A stretch of DNA of 5,071 nt from Clostridiales bacterium UBA4959 (GCA_002397345.1 DHAH01000012.1:24733-29803), one strand, 5' to 3'; shown: positions 1-5,071, counted from the first letter of the stretch. Notes: generated from the letters alone by a model not told the origin. Program-made: numbers and translations.

Positions 1-351
1 ATCCGCAAGGGCATCGAGGACGCCAAGAAGAATTTGTTCAAAGTGGCGCTGAAAGGCAGCACCATTCCTCATGAGGTCATAGGTCAATACGGCGCGGGCA
101 AAATGCTGCTCAAGCCGGCTTCGGAGGGTACAGGCGTTATCGCCGGCGGTACGGCGAGAAAAATCCTCGAGGTGGCGGGCATCCGCAACATCAGGGCGAA
201 GTGCCTGCGTTCCTCGAACCCCGTCAACGTCGTTAAAGCGACAATCGAAGGACTGCGCTCGCTGCGTACCGCCGATGAAGTCGCCAAAATGAGGGGAATC
301 TCCACCAGCTCGGTGCGTGGCAAGTCGTCCGACTCCGCTCCGACGGAATGA
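1..351 (+). CDS. rpsE: 30S ribosomal protein S5 (3' part, N-terminus outside the window)
   Basis: The reading frame is open from base 1 and ends at TGA 349-351, giving 116 residues. S5 is usually about 165 residues, so roughly the first 50, containing most of the N-terminal double-stranded-RNA-binding fold, lie upstream. Visible signatures are [15 protein letters not shown] (residues 36-50), the helix [12 protein letters not shown] (53-64), [15 protein letters not shown] (71-85) and ADEVAKMRG (91-99), all typical of the S5 C-terminal domain. S5 binds 16S rRNA near the decoding site and contributes to translational accuracy and mRNA unwinding at the entry channel (family knowledge). A Ser-rich, weakly acidic tail (about 101-116) follows the conserved part. 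It is followed 20 bases later by rpmD, the normal spc-operon order. The TTG at 34 is internal, not a start. Confidence 0.97.
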   Translation: MRKGIEDAKKNLFKVALKGSTIPHEVIGQYGAGKMLLKPASEGTGVIAGGTARKILEVAGIRNIRAKCLRSSNPVNVVKATIEGLRSLRTADEVAKMRGISTSSVRGKSSDSAPTE

Positions 352-371
352 GAAAGGCGGCATGACATAAA

Positions 372-563
372 ATGGGTAAGATTAAAATAAAACTGGTAAG
401 GAGCCTTATCAGGGCAATTCCGAATCAGAAGGCAAACGCGCAGGCGCTCGGGCTGCGCAAAATCGGGGATTTTACAATACAGAACGATGACGCCAGCGTC
501 AGGGGGAAAATTAAAAAGATCTCCCATCTCGTATCTGTGGAGAATACCCCGGATAACCAGTAA
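372..563 (+). CDS. rpmD: 50S ribosomal protein L30
   Basis: A 63-residue basic protein starting MGKIKIKLVRSLI, with ALGLRKIGDF at 25-34 and VRGKIKKISHLVSVE near the C-terminus. This is the compact bacterial L30 form (usually about 60 residues) that binds 23S rRNA in the large subunit. The segment IRAIPNQKANAQALGLRKI matches the family's conserved loop joining the first strand to the helix. The ATG at 372 is preceded by an AAAGGCGG-like site (353-360) at about 11 bases spacing. An ATG at 362 is in another frame and stops after two codons. The gene lies between rpsE and rplO as in nearly all bacterial spc operons, 18 bases before rplO. Confidence 0.96.
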   Translation: MGKIKIKLVRSLIRAIPNQKANAQALGLRKIGDFTIQNDDASVRGKIKKISHLVSVENTPDNQ

Positions 564-566
564 GGC

Positions 567-574
567 AAAGGAGG
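567..574 (+). promoter_or_regulatory. Ribosome binding site of rplO
   Basis: AAAGGAGG, a near-consensus Shine-Dalgarno sequence, lies 7 bases before the ATG at 582. It fixes that start and is among the strongest sites in the window. Confidence 0.9.
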
Positions 575-581
575 AAATAAA

Positions 582-1022
582 ATGAAACTCCATGAACTTT
601 CACCCGCACCCGGTTCCACTGCTAAAGCGTGGCGCAAGGGTAGGGGTACAGGCTCGGGCAACGGTAAAACCGCAGGCAAGGGTCACAAGGGTCAGAACGC
701 CCGTTCCGGCGGCGGTGTGCGCCCCGGTTTTGAAGGCGGTCAGCTCCCGCTCTACCGCAGACTCCCCAAGAGAGGCTTCAATAATAATTTCGCAAAAGAA
801 TATTCTATTATAAACATCGCAGCGCTCGACAGTTTTGAAAACGGCGCCGTTGTCGATTACGACAAGCTGCTTGAATGCGGCATGATCGGAAAGTCCAAAG
901 ATGGACTGAAAATTCTGGGTAACGGTGAGATAGGCAAGAAGATAACAGTTCGTGCCAAGGTTTTCTCGGCGTCCGCCAAGGAGAAGATCGAAGCGGCGGG
1001 CGGAGCCTGCGAGGTGATCTGA
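582..1022 (+). CDS. rplO: 50S ribosomal protein L15
   Basis: A 146-residue protein, the usual length for L15. The start [12 protein letters not shown] is the canonical L15 N-terminus. It is followed by the long glycine/arginine-rich extension (about 18-54: [19 protein letters not shown], then [14 protein letters not shown]) that threads into 23S rRNA, then [12 protein letters not shown] (55-66). The globular C-terminal domain has [12 protein letters not shown] (106-117) and ends [20 protein letters not shown]15 is a late-assembly large-subunit protein (family knowledge). The gene's last bases also serve as the ribosome binding site of secY, and its TGA stop touches the secY TTG start, so L15 and SecY synthesis are probably translationally coupled. 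Confidence 0.98.
   Translation: MKLHELSPAPGSTAKAWRKGRGTGSGNGKTAGKGHKGQNARSGGGVRPGFEGGQLPLYRRLPKRGFNNNFAKEYSIINIAALDSFENGAVVDYDKLLECGMIGKSKDGLKILGNGEIGKKITVRAKVFSASAKEKIEAAGGACEVI
1011..1019 (+). promoter_or_regulatory. Ribosome binding site of secY, inside the rplO 3' end
   Basis: GAGGTGATC is an uninterrupted match to the complement of the usual 16S rRNA 3' tail (GATCACCTC). The GAGG core is 8 bases from the TTG at 1023. This supports the non-ATG start of secY and lies within the last codons of rplO. Confidence 0.82.
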
Positions 1023-2315
1023 TTGTTTAAAACGTTTGCTGATGCCTGGAAGATGCCCGAACTGCGGAAAAAGATGCTGTTCGTCATAATGATCATCATC
1101 TTATACCGCCTCGGCGCGGTTATTCCGGTGCCGTTCATAAGCTCGGATATGCTCAATTTCTATTTGAACCAGGCACAAGGATCGATATTCCAGTATTTCA
1201 ATATCCTGTCTGGGCAGGCGTTCTCCAAAGCGACGCTCTTCGCGCTGTCCATCACCCCGTATATTAACTCGTCCATTATAATGCAGTTATTAACCATCGC
1301 GATACCCGCGCTGGAAAAGATGCAGAAATCGGGCGAGGAAGGCAGGAAGAAGATCACGCAGATCACCCGTTATGTAACCGTTGCGCTCGGTCTTATCACC
1401 TCCTACGGTTATTACATGTACATGCGTAACGCCGGTGTTTTAACCGCGGAAGGCAGAACTCTTTTCGGCGCTGTCGTAATCATCGCGTGTTATTCAGCCG
1501 GTTCCGCGCTGATCATGTGGATGGGTGAAAAGATCAACGAAAACGGCATTGGCAACGGTATCTCGCTGATATTGTTCGCTAACATCGTTTCGGGCGGTCT
1601 TTCAATGCTGCAGGGTACCCTGCGTATCGCGTCTTCGGGCGTTATAGGTATTATACTCGCCATTCTCACGTTAATAGGCTCGCTTGCTATCGTTACGTTT
1701 GTGGTTTTCATCACCAACAGCGAACGCCGCTTGCCTGTACAGTACGCCAAGCGCGTGGTCGGACGCAAAATGTACGGGGGGCAGAGCTCTAACCTGCCCA
1801 TCAAGCTCAACATGTCGGGCGTTATGCCGATAATATTTGCAAACTCGATTGTTGCGCTGCCGTCGACAATAGCGATCCTTTTCCCCGCTCCTAAGGAAGG
1901 CACATTCTGGTTTAATCTCTTAAACTTCCTTTCTTATAAGTCGTGGTTCTACGCGCTGATGTTCTTCGTGCTTATAATATTATTCTCGTTCTTCTATACC
2001 TCCATCTCGTTCAATCCGGTCGAGATAGCAAACAATCTTAAGTCCAACGGCGGTTTTATACCCGGTATTCGTCCCGGCAAGCCCACCGCGGACTATATAA
2101 CCAAAATCCTTAACCGTATTACTCTTCTCGGCGCGATCTTCCTTGGCATAATCGCGGTAGCTCCGCTCATTGTCAATCTTGCCTCAAACTTTGCGCTCGG
2201 CGGGATAGCATTCGGCGGTTCGTCGCTGCTGATCGTCGTTGGTGTGGCTCTTGAGACAGCGCGTGAAATACAGGCTCAGATGACGCTGCGTCATTACAAG
2301 GGCTTCCTTGAATAA
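1023..2315 (+). CDS. secY: Preprotein translocase channel subunit SecY
   Basis: A 430-residue polytopic membrane protein, normal for SecY (about 420-440), expected to have ten transmembrane helices. It forms the protein-conducting channel with SecE and SecG in the cytoplasmic membrane and works with SecA or ribosomes. Family landmarks in order: RLGAVIPVPF (29-38), ALSITPYINSSIIMQLL (74-90), the WMGEKINENGIGNGISL segment (166-182), ERRLPVQYAKR (234-244) in the cytoplasmic loop before TM6, SGVMPIIFA (265-273), GGFIPGIRPGKPT (343-355) in the cytoplasmic loop that contacts SecA and ribosome, GGSSLLIVVGVALET (398-412) and the C-terminal MTLRHYKGFL. The start is TTG: it gives the usual SecY beginning MFKT, has the ribosome binding site at 1011-1019, and directly follows the rplO stop. 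The next in-frame ATG (1053) would remove ten conserved N-terminal residues. Confidence 0.98.
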   Translation: MFKTFADAWKMPELRKKMLFVIMIIILYRLGAVIPVPFISSDMLNFYLNQAQGSIFQYFNILSGQAFSKATLFALSITPYINSSIIMQLLTIAIPALEKMQKSGEEGRKKITQITRYVTVALGLITSYGYYMYMRNAGVLTAEGRTLFGAVVIIACYSAGSALIMWMGEKINENGIGNGISLILFANIVSGGLSMLQGTLRIASSGVIGIILAILTLIGSLAIVTFVVFITNSERRLPVQYAKRVVGRKMYGGQSSNLPIKLNMSGVMPIIFANSIVALPSTIAILFPAPKEGTFWFNLLNFLSYKSWFYALMFFVLIILFSFFYTSISFNPVEIANNLKSNGGFIPGIRPGKPTADYITKILNRITLLGAIFLGIIAVAPLIVNLASNFALGGIAFGGSSLLIVVGVALETAREIQAQMTLRHYKGFLE

Positions 2316-2331
2316 GATGAGTGACCGCACC

Positions 2332-3021
2332 ATGAAAATTATATTTTTAGGCGCTCCGGGCGCCGGTAAAGGCACCCAGGCTGAGATAGTCAGCGAGCGC
2401 TGGGGCATACCCACAATTTCTACAGGCGCCATCATCCGTGAGGCTATCAAAAACGGCACCGAGATGGGTTTGGCGGCAAAAGCTTTCACCGAAAAGGGCG
2501 CGCTTGTGCCCGACGATGTGGTGATAGGCATAATCCGCGAGCGTCTGGAACGTGAGGACTGCCAAAAGGGCGGATATATCCTTGATGGTTTTCCCCGCAC
2601 AGTGCCGCAGTCCGCAGCACTGGACGGTATGGGTATCAAACTGGACGCTGTGATCAGCATAGAGGTACCCGACGACGAGATCGTTGAACGTATGTCCGGC
2701 AGACGCGTCTGTGAAAAATGCGGCGCGACATATCACATCGAATATAATCCCAGCGGAGACGGAGTTACCTGCGACAAGTGCGGAGGCAAACTCACGGTAC
2801 GCCGCGACGATATTCCAGAGGTGGTGCTCGACAGGCTACGCGTGTATCACGAGCAGACCGAGCCGCTGAAGGAATATTATGCCGGCTGCGGCAAGCTGAA
2901 GCTTGTTCGCGGTCAGGTGGAGCTGGCGGATACAACTAAACTTGTATTCGCGGCGCTCGCGGAATTCTTTCCGGAGTGCAACGGCTCCGGGGATACAACT
3001 GTTTCGGCAGAACAATGCTGA
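2332..3021 (+). CDS. adk: Adenylate kinase, zinc-LID type
   Basis: Cytoplasmic enzyme of the reaction ATP + AMP = 2 ADP. The 229 residues begin MKIIFLGAPGAGKGTQA with the P-loop at 7-14. The AMP-binding part has ISTGAIIREA (29-38), DGFPRT (85-90, the conserved Arg being R89) and GRR (123-125). The LID domain has two CxxC pairs, C127/C130 and C147/C150, predicted to bind a structural zinc as in Gram-positive homologues. RRDD (157-160) and VLDRLRVYHEQT complete the catalytic arginines. Start: 2332 is chosen because the family begins MKII. An in-frame ATG at 2317, one base after the secY stop, would add five residues (MSDRT); neither has a good ribosome binding site. Oddities: Ala33 replaces the Asp seen in E. 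coli (STGD), and about 12-15 extra residues follow the usual C-terminus (typical length 214-217). Confidence 0.96.
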   Translation: MKIIFLGAPGAGKGTQAEIVSERWGIPTISTGAIIREAIKNGTEMGLAAKAFTEKGALVPDDVVIGIIRERLEREDCQKGGYILDGFPRTVPQSAALDGMGIKLDAVISIEVPDDEIVERMSGRRVCEKCGATYHIEYNPSGDGVTCDKCGGKLTVRRDDIPEVVLDRLRVYHEQTEPLKEYYAGCGKLKLVRGQVELADTTKLVFAALAEFFPECNGSGDTTVSAEQC

Positions 3022-3030
3022 TAGAAAATT

Positions 3031-3813
3031 ATGGTACAACTTAAAAATTCGGCTCAACTCAAGGCAATGAGGGCTGCCGGCAGGATAACCGCGGAAGCGC
3101 TTATCTTAGCCGGTGAAGCGGTGCGTGAAGGCGTCACGACCAAACATTTGGATAATGTAATCCGTTCGCATATCGAAAAATGCGGCGCAACGCCGTCATT
3201 TTTGGGATATTCGGGATTCCCCGGCAGTGCCTGCATCTCTATCAACGATGAAGTGATTCACGGTATACCGTCGGAGGAGCGCAAGCTGTGTGAGGGCGAC
3301 ATTGTCAAAATCGACGTTGGCGCGTTTTTCCGGGGTTACCACGGCGACAGCGCCGCCACTTTCGGGGTCGGCAAAATTTCTGATGCGGCGGAAAAGCTGA
3401 TCGAAGTCACGCGCGCGAGCTTTTATAAAGGACTGTGCAACGCTAAACCCGGCAACCGGATTGGCGACATCGGCTCTGCAATCGATGCGTATATACGTAC
3501 GTTCGGTTTCAGTACAATCCGCAGATATGTGGGGCATGGCGTGGGGCGCGAGCTTCACGAGCCCCCCGATGTGCCCAATTACGGTACTCCCGGGCGCGGA
3601 CCGCGGCTGTCAGCCGGTCAGACTATCGCCATAGAACCGATGGTAAGCGCAGGAGGTTACGAGGTTTATGAAGCCGGCAATAACTGGACTGTGCTCACTG
3701 TCGACCATGCGCTCACCGCGCATTACGAACATTCAGTCGCCATTACAGAAGAAGGGGTTGTAATCCTCACCCGGGAGGGCGATGATATGGAGCCCTATGA
3801 CGGCAAATATTAG
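3031..3813 (+). CDS. map: Methionine aminopeptidase, type I
   Basis: A 260-residue enzyme that removes the initiator Met from nascent proteins when the second residue is small. It has the pita-bread fold with all five expected metal ligands: D95 (KIDVG), D106 (HGDSAATF), H169 (GHGVGRELHE), E202 (AIEPM) and E233 (HYEHSVAITEEG). The substrate-pocket histidines H77 (NDEVIHGIP) and H176 are also present. No zinc-finger or SH3-linker N-terminal extension is present, so it is the short bacterial type Ia. The N-terminus (MVQLKNSAQLKAMRAAGRI) fits the usual family start, so ATG 3031 is kept although no clear Shine-Dalgarno precedes it. It begins 9 bases after the adk stop, suggesting coupled translation. 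Secretion, ribosome and maturation genes side by side is the normal Gram-positive spc layout. Confidence 0.97.
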   Translation: MVQLKNSAQLKAMRAAGRITAEALILAGEAVREGVTTKHLDNVIRSHIEKCGATPSFLGYSGFPGSACISINDEVIHGIPSEERKLCEGDIVKIDVGAFFRGYHGDSAATFGVGKISDAAEKLIEVTRASFYKGLCNAKPGNRIGDIGSAIDAYIRTFGFSTIRRYVGHGVGRELHEPPDVPNYGTPGRGPRLSAGQTIAIEPMVSAGGYEVYEAGNNWTVLTVDHALTAHYEHSVAITEEGVVILTREGDDMEPYDGKY

Positions 3814-3814
3814 A

Positions 3815-4159
3815 ATGCGGGATGACGGACAGCACGCAATAGCGCCCGGGAGCTTCGTTTATTCGAAGCGCGGGCGCGACAGCGGCAGGGTATTCATTGT
3901 TACTGGCGTATGTGAACCCGGCTGCGTCCTGATTGTCGACGGTAAACTGCGTAAAGTTGAAAAACCGAAGAAAAAGAAGTTAAAACACGTCTTATACGCA
4001 GGAGGCGAATACGCCGGCTATGGGACGCTCACCAACCGCAAGTCAGACGCCGCTATTAAGCAGTTCTGCGCTTCGGTTGAGGGTATCATAAAAGACAGAG
4101 TCTGTTTTTCAAAACAAAACAGACCTCACGAGGAGAGTGATTGTTCTGCCAAAAGATGA
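3815..4159 (+). CDS. KOW-domain RNA-binding protein, L14e-like
   Basis: A 114-residue basic protein. Residues 11-60 form a KOW/SH3-like domain: [20 protein letters not shown], then [13 protein letters not shown], then the lysine cluster [10 protein letters not shown]. This pattern is known from a small protein encoded between map and infA in many Clostridia, related to archaeal/eukaryotic ribosomal proteins L14e/L6e/L27e. Its role is not well established; binding to ribosomal RNA or mRNA is inferred. Start: ATG 3815 sits one base after the map stop and places the KOW domain as in relatives. In-frame ATGs at 3797 and 3782 would overlap map; 3797 has GGAG only 4 bases upstream. The last 20 or so residues (from about 92) have unusual composition and are encoded by the hairpin and ribosome binding region of infA. 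The 3' end overlaps infA in another frame. Confidence 0.85.
   Translation: MRDDGQHAIAPGSFVYSKRGRDSGRVFIVTGVCEPGCVLIVDGKLRKVEKPKKKKLKHVLYAGGEYAGYGTLTNRKSDAAIKQFCASVEGIIKDRVCFSKQNRPHEESDCSAKR
4098..4127 (+). promoter_or_regulatory. Hairpin just upstream of the infA ribosome binding site
   Basis: GTCTGTTTT (4100-4108) pairs perfectly with AAAACAGAC (4116-4124) across a 7-base loop. The stem extends by two more pairs (4098-4099 with 4126-4127) if C4125 is bulged. It ends two bases before the GAGGAG site. No U-run follows the second arm, so it does not look like an intrinsic terminator. A role in infA translation, message processing or pausing is inference; the arms lie within the KOW gene. Confidence 0.5.
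4130..4135 (+). promoter_or_regulatory. Ribosome binding site of infA
   Basis: GAGGAG, extended as AGGAGAGTGA (4131-4140), resembles the complement of the 16S tail with one extra A. It is 10 bases before CTG 4146, close to the 11-base spacing seen for rpsM in this window. It is only one base before GTG 4137, too close to serve that codon. It therefore helps decide the infA start. Confidence 0.7.
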
Positions 4160-4364
4160 TGTAATCGAGTTCGAAGGCGTTGTGGTGGAAAGTCTGCCAA
4201 ACGCGACTTTTAAAGTGAAACTGCCAAACGGGCACATTATAACCGCGCATATATCGGGTAAGCTCCGGATGAATTATATCTGGATCCTGCCCGGCGACCG
4301 CGTCACCGTCGAGGTTTCGGTCTATGACCTGACCAAAGGGCGGATAACGTGGCGCGGAAAATAA
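4146..4364 (+). CDS. infA: Translation initiation factor IF-1
   Basis: A single S1/OB-fold domain that binds the 30S A site during initiation. From CTG 4146 the protein is 72 residues, exactly the usual IF1 length, and reads [20 protein letters not shown] against the family pattern M-(A/S)-KEDxIExxGxVxExLPN. Later landmarks are [19 protein letters not shown] (26-44), [11 protein letters not shown] (47-57) and [13 protein letters not shown] (60-72). There is no in-frame ATG before codon 42, and an in-frame TAA at 4089-4091 closes the frame upstream. Candidate starts are therefore GTG 4137 (75 residues, but the ribosome binding site is one base away), ATT 4140 and CTG 4146. CTG is preferred on alignment, length and spacing; GTG is what automatic annotation may choose. 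Trp46 replaces the Arg of the E. coli protein. The gene overlaps the KOW gene by 14 bases. Confidence 0.95.
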   Translation: MPKDDVIEFEGVVVESLPNATFKVKLPNGHIITAHISGKLRMNYIWILPGDRVTVEVSVYDLTKGRITWRGK

Positions 4365-4400
4365 ACGTAATTTTAAATGGAAAGGTGAATAAACAACAAA

Positions 4401-4514
4401 ATGAAAGTTAAACCTTCCGTCAAGAAAATATGCGAGAAATGCAAGATAATTCGCCGCCACGGAGTGGTGATGGTTATCTGCGAAAATCCTAAGCATAAAC
4501 AAAGACAAGGATAA
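4401..4514 (+). CDS. rpmJ: 50S ribosomal protein L36
   Basis: A 37-residue protein, the smallest large-subunit protein, starting [19 protein letters not shown]. It is the zinc-ribbon (C+) form: Cys11, Cys14, Cys27 and His32 form the CxxC...CxxxxH zinc site. The rest, [19 protein letters not shown], matches the family throughout. It binds 23S rRNA and helps organise the large subunit near the GTPase-associated region (family knowledge). AAAGGTGA (4381-4388) lies 12 bases before the ATG, a rather long spacing. The infA-rpmJ-rpsM order is typical of Gram-positive bacteria. The last codons and stop lie in a tandem AAGGAT repeat leading into the rpsM ribosome binding site. Confidence 0.97.
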   Translation: MKVKPSVKKICEKCKIIRRHGVVMVICENPKHKQRQG

Positions 4515-4518
4515 GGAT

Positions 4519-4524
4519 AGGAGG
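4519..4524 (+). promoter_or_regulatory. Ribosome binding site of rpsM
   Basis: AGGAGG, a full consensus core, lies 11 bases before the ATG at 4536. It is preceded by two tandem AAGGAT hexamers (4507-4518). Confidence 0.88.
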
Positions 4525-4535
4525 AATAAAACAAC

Positions 4536-4904
4536 ATGGCTCGAATTTCAGGTGTCGATCTTCCTAACCAGAAGCGCGTTGAATCCGCGCTCACTTATAT
4601 CTATGGTATAGGTAAAACATCGGCAAGCAAGATCCTCGCGGTTACAGGCATCAACCCCGACACCCGCGCCAAAGATCTGACCGAAGATGAGATCGCAAAA
4701 CTTCGTGACGAAATCGAAAGTAATTATCATGTCGAAGGCGATCTGCGCCGCGACATCGCGCTCGACATCAAGCGTCTGGTCGAGATAAACTGCTACCGCG
4801 GCGCCCGTCACCGCAAGGGATTGCCGGTGCGCGGCCAGCGGACTAAAACCAACGCCAGAACCCGTAAAGGTCCCGCCAAGACCATCGCCAACAAGAAGAA
4901 ATAA
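4536..4904 (+). CDS. rpsM: 30S ribosomal protein S13
   Basis: A 122-residue protein, normal length for S13. It begins [26 protein letters not shown], the canonical start with the helix-two-turn-helix that follows ([14 protein letters not shown], 22-35). The C-terminal RNA-binding part has [17 protein letters not shown], then [31 protein letters not shown], the near-invariant signature. It closes with a lysine-rich tail that reaches toward the A- and P-site tRNAs. S13 sits in the 30S head and forms intersubunit bridges with the 50S (family knowledge). It is the first large gene of the alpha-operon section, with rpsK following after a 48-base gap that contains a hairpin. Confidence 0.98.
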   Translation: MARISGVDLPNQKRVESALTYIYGIGKTSASKILAVTGINPDTRAKDLTEDEIAKLRDEIESNYHVEGDLRRDIALDIKRLVEINCYRGARHRKGLPVRGQRTKTNARTRKGPAKTIANKKK

Positions 4905-4912
4905 AAAGGGGG
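4905..4912 (+). promoter_or_regulatory. Possible remote Shine-Dalgarno of rpsK
   Basis: AAAGGGGG directly after the rpsM stop matches the consensus at 7 of 8 positions but is 40 bases before the rpsK ATG. Nothing closer is convincing (GAAGACAG at 4941-4948 is weak). If the intervening hairpin forms, the effective distance falls to about 14 bases. The function is inferred. Confidence 0.4.
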
Positions 4913-4914
4913 AT

Positions 4915-4940
4915 GGACGAATTGCTTTCGCAATTAGTCC
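4915..4940 (+). promoter_or_regulatory. Hairpin in the rpsM-rpsK gap
   Basis: GGAC (4915-4918) pairs with GTCC (4937-4940), a G/A mismatch follows, then AATTGC (4920-4925) pairs with GCAATT (4930-4935) around the loop TTTC. This gives ten base pairs in 26 bases, taking up over half of the intergenic space. There is no trailing T-run, so it is not an intrinsic terminator. It may shape access to the rpsK start or be a processing or protein-binding site (inference). Confidence 0.55.
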
Positions 4941-4952
4941 GAAGACAGATAA

Positions 4953-5071
4953 ATGGCAACAAATACTGCTTCTGCTAAGAAAGTAACCAAGAAGCGCCGT
5001 GAACGTAAAAATATAGAACGCGGTCAAGCGCATATCCGCGCGACCTTCAACAACACCATCGTCACCATCAC
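4953..5071 (+). CDS. rpsK: 30S ribosomal protein S11 (N-terminal part, cut by window end)
   Basis: Thirty-nine complete codons are visible: a lysine/arginine-rich N-terminal tail ([20 protein letters not shown]) followed by [19 protein letters not shown], the highly conserved entry to the S11 core (usual pattern [18 protein letters not shown]). S11 is about 130 residues in full, so some 90 lie beyond the window. It binds 16S rRNA in the 30S platform, near the E-site mRNA (family knowledge). The ATG at 4953 is secure because an in-frame TAA (4950-4952) sits directly before it. The local ribosome binding site is weak, and a hairpin stands between the start and the nearest good Shine-Dalgarno sequence. 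The expected next genes are rpsD, rpoA and rplQ. Confidence 0.96.
   Translation, partial: MATNTASAKKVTKKRRERKNIERGQAHIRATFNNTIVTI

Noticed and set aside
362..370. Two-codon minicistron ATGACATAA before rpmD
   Set aside because: Too short to judge; most likely chance, although it lies between the ribosome binding site and the rpmD ATG.
84..593. 169-codon open frame on the minus strand across rpsE and rpmD
   Set aside because: It lies antisense to two unambiguous ribosomal protein genes, resembles no known family and has no ribosome binding context.
592..813. 73-codon + strand frame overlapping rplO
   Set aside because: It is an alternative frame of the L15 glycine/arginine-rich region with no support of its own.
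1490..1903. 137-codon minus-strand open frame inside secY
   Set aside because: It is a shadow of the secY codon pattern; the + strand protein is certain.
4098..4127. Intrinsic terminator between the KOW gene and infA
   Set aside because: The stem is AT-rich and no T-run follows the second arm, so termination is unlikely; kept as a hairpin only.
4365..4400. Possible promoter in the AT-rich infA-rpmJ gap
   Set aside because: No convincing -35 and -10 pair at proper spacing is visible in the 36-base gap.
4913..4978. 21-codon frame starting right after AAAGGGGG, before and into rpsK
   Set aside because: The purine tract touches the ATG with no spacer, the peptide matches nothing known to me, and most of it overlaps the hairpin and rpsK.
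4548..5033. 161-codon minus-strand frame opposite rpsM and rpsK
   Set aside because: It is antisense to S13 and S11 and spans their gap only by chance; the hydrophobic stretches mirror lysine- and arginine-rich codons.

Overview
The window is an uninterrupted stretch of the bacterial spc–alpha ribosomal protein region, all on the + strand. It runs from the 3' part of rpsE through rpmD, rplO, secY, adk, map, a small KOW-domain protein gene, infA, rpmJ and rpsM into the first codons of rpsK. Both end genes are cut by the window edges. There is no non-coding stretch over about 50 bases and no sign of mobile DNA, CRISPR, tRNA or rRNA.

The organism is most likely a member of the Bacillota, class Clostridia, perhaps an Oscillospirales/Ruminococcaceae-type gut lineage (inference). 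Three things support this. The gene order secY-adk-map-KOW-infA-rpmJ-rpsM-rpsK, with a KOW-domain ORF between map and infA, is the layout known from Clostridia. The adenylate kinase has the four-cysteine zinc-type LID common in Gram-positive bacteria. Several starts carry strong AGGAGG-type ribosome binding sites, and secY uses a TTG start. The genus cannot be named from this sequence alone.

Layout: 1-1022 holds the last spc ribosomal protein genes (S5, L30, L15). 1023-2315 is secY, the Sec translocon channel, whose TTG start directly abuts the L15 stop. 2332-4159 holds three housekeeping genes: adk, map (which removes the initiator Met from nascent proteins) and the KOW protein (putative ribosome-associated RNA binder). 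4146-5071 holds initiation factor IF1, L36, S13 and the start of S11. Spacing is so tight that the whole segment is probably read as one or a few long polycistronic messages with translational coupling. Most products act at the ribosome or on the emerging nascent chain.

No novel system is visible. The points worth a second look are regulatory and start-site details. infA has no in-frame ATG near its start; alignment, length and Shine-Dalgarno spacing together point to a CTG initiation codon. A 9-bp hairpin with a short extension sits directly upstream of the infA ribosome binding site. A second hairpin separates the only strong Shine-Dalgarno-like sequence of rpsK from its ATG. The run adk-map-KOW lacks recognisable ribosome binding sites, unlike most of the genes around it.
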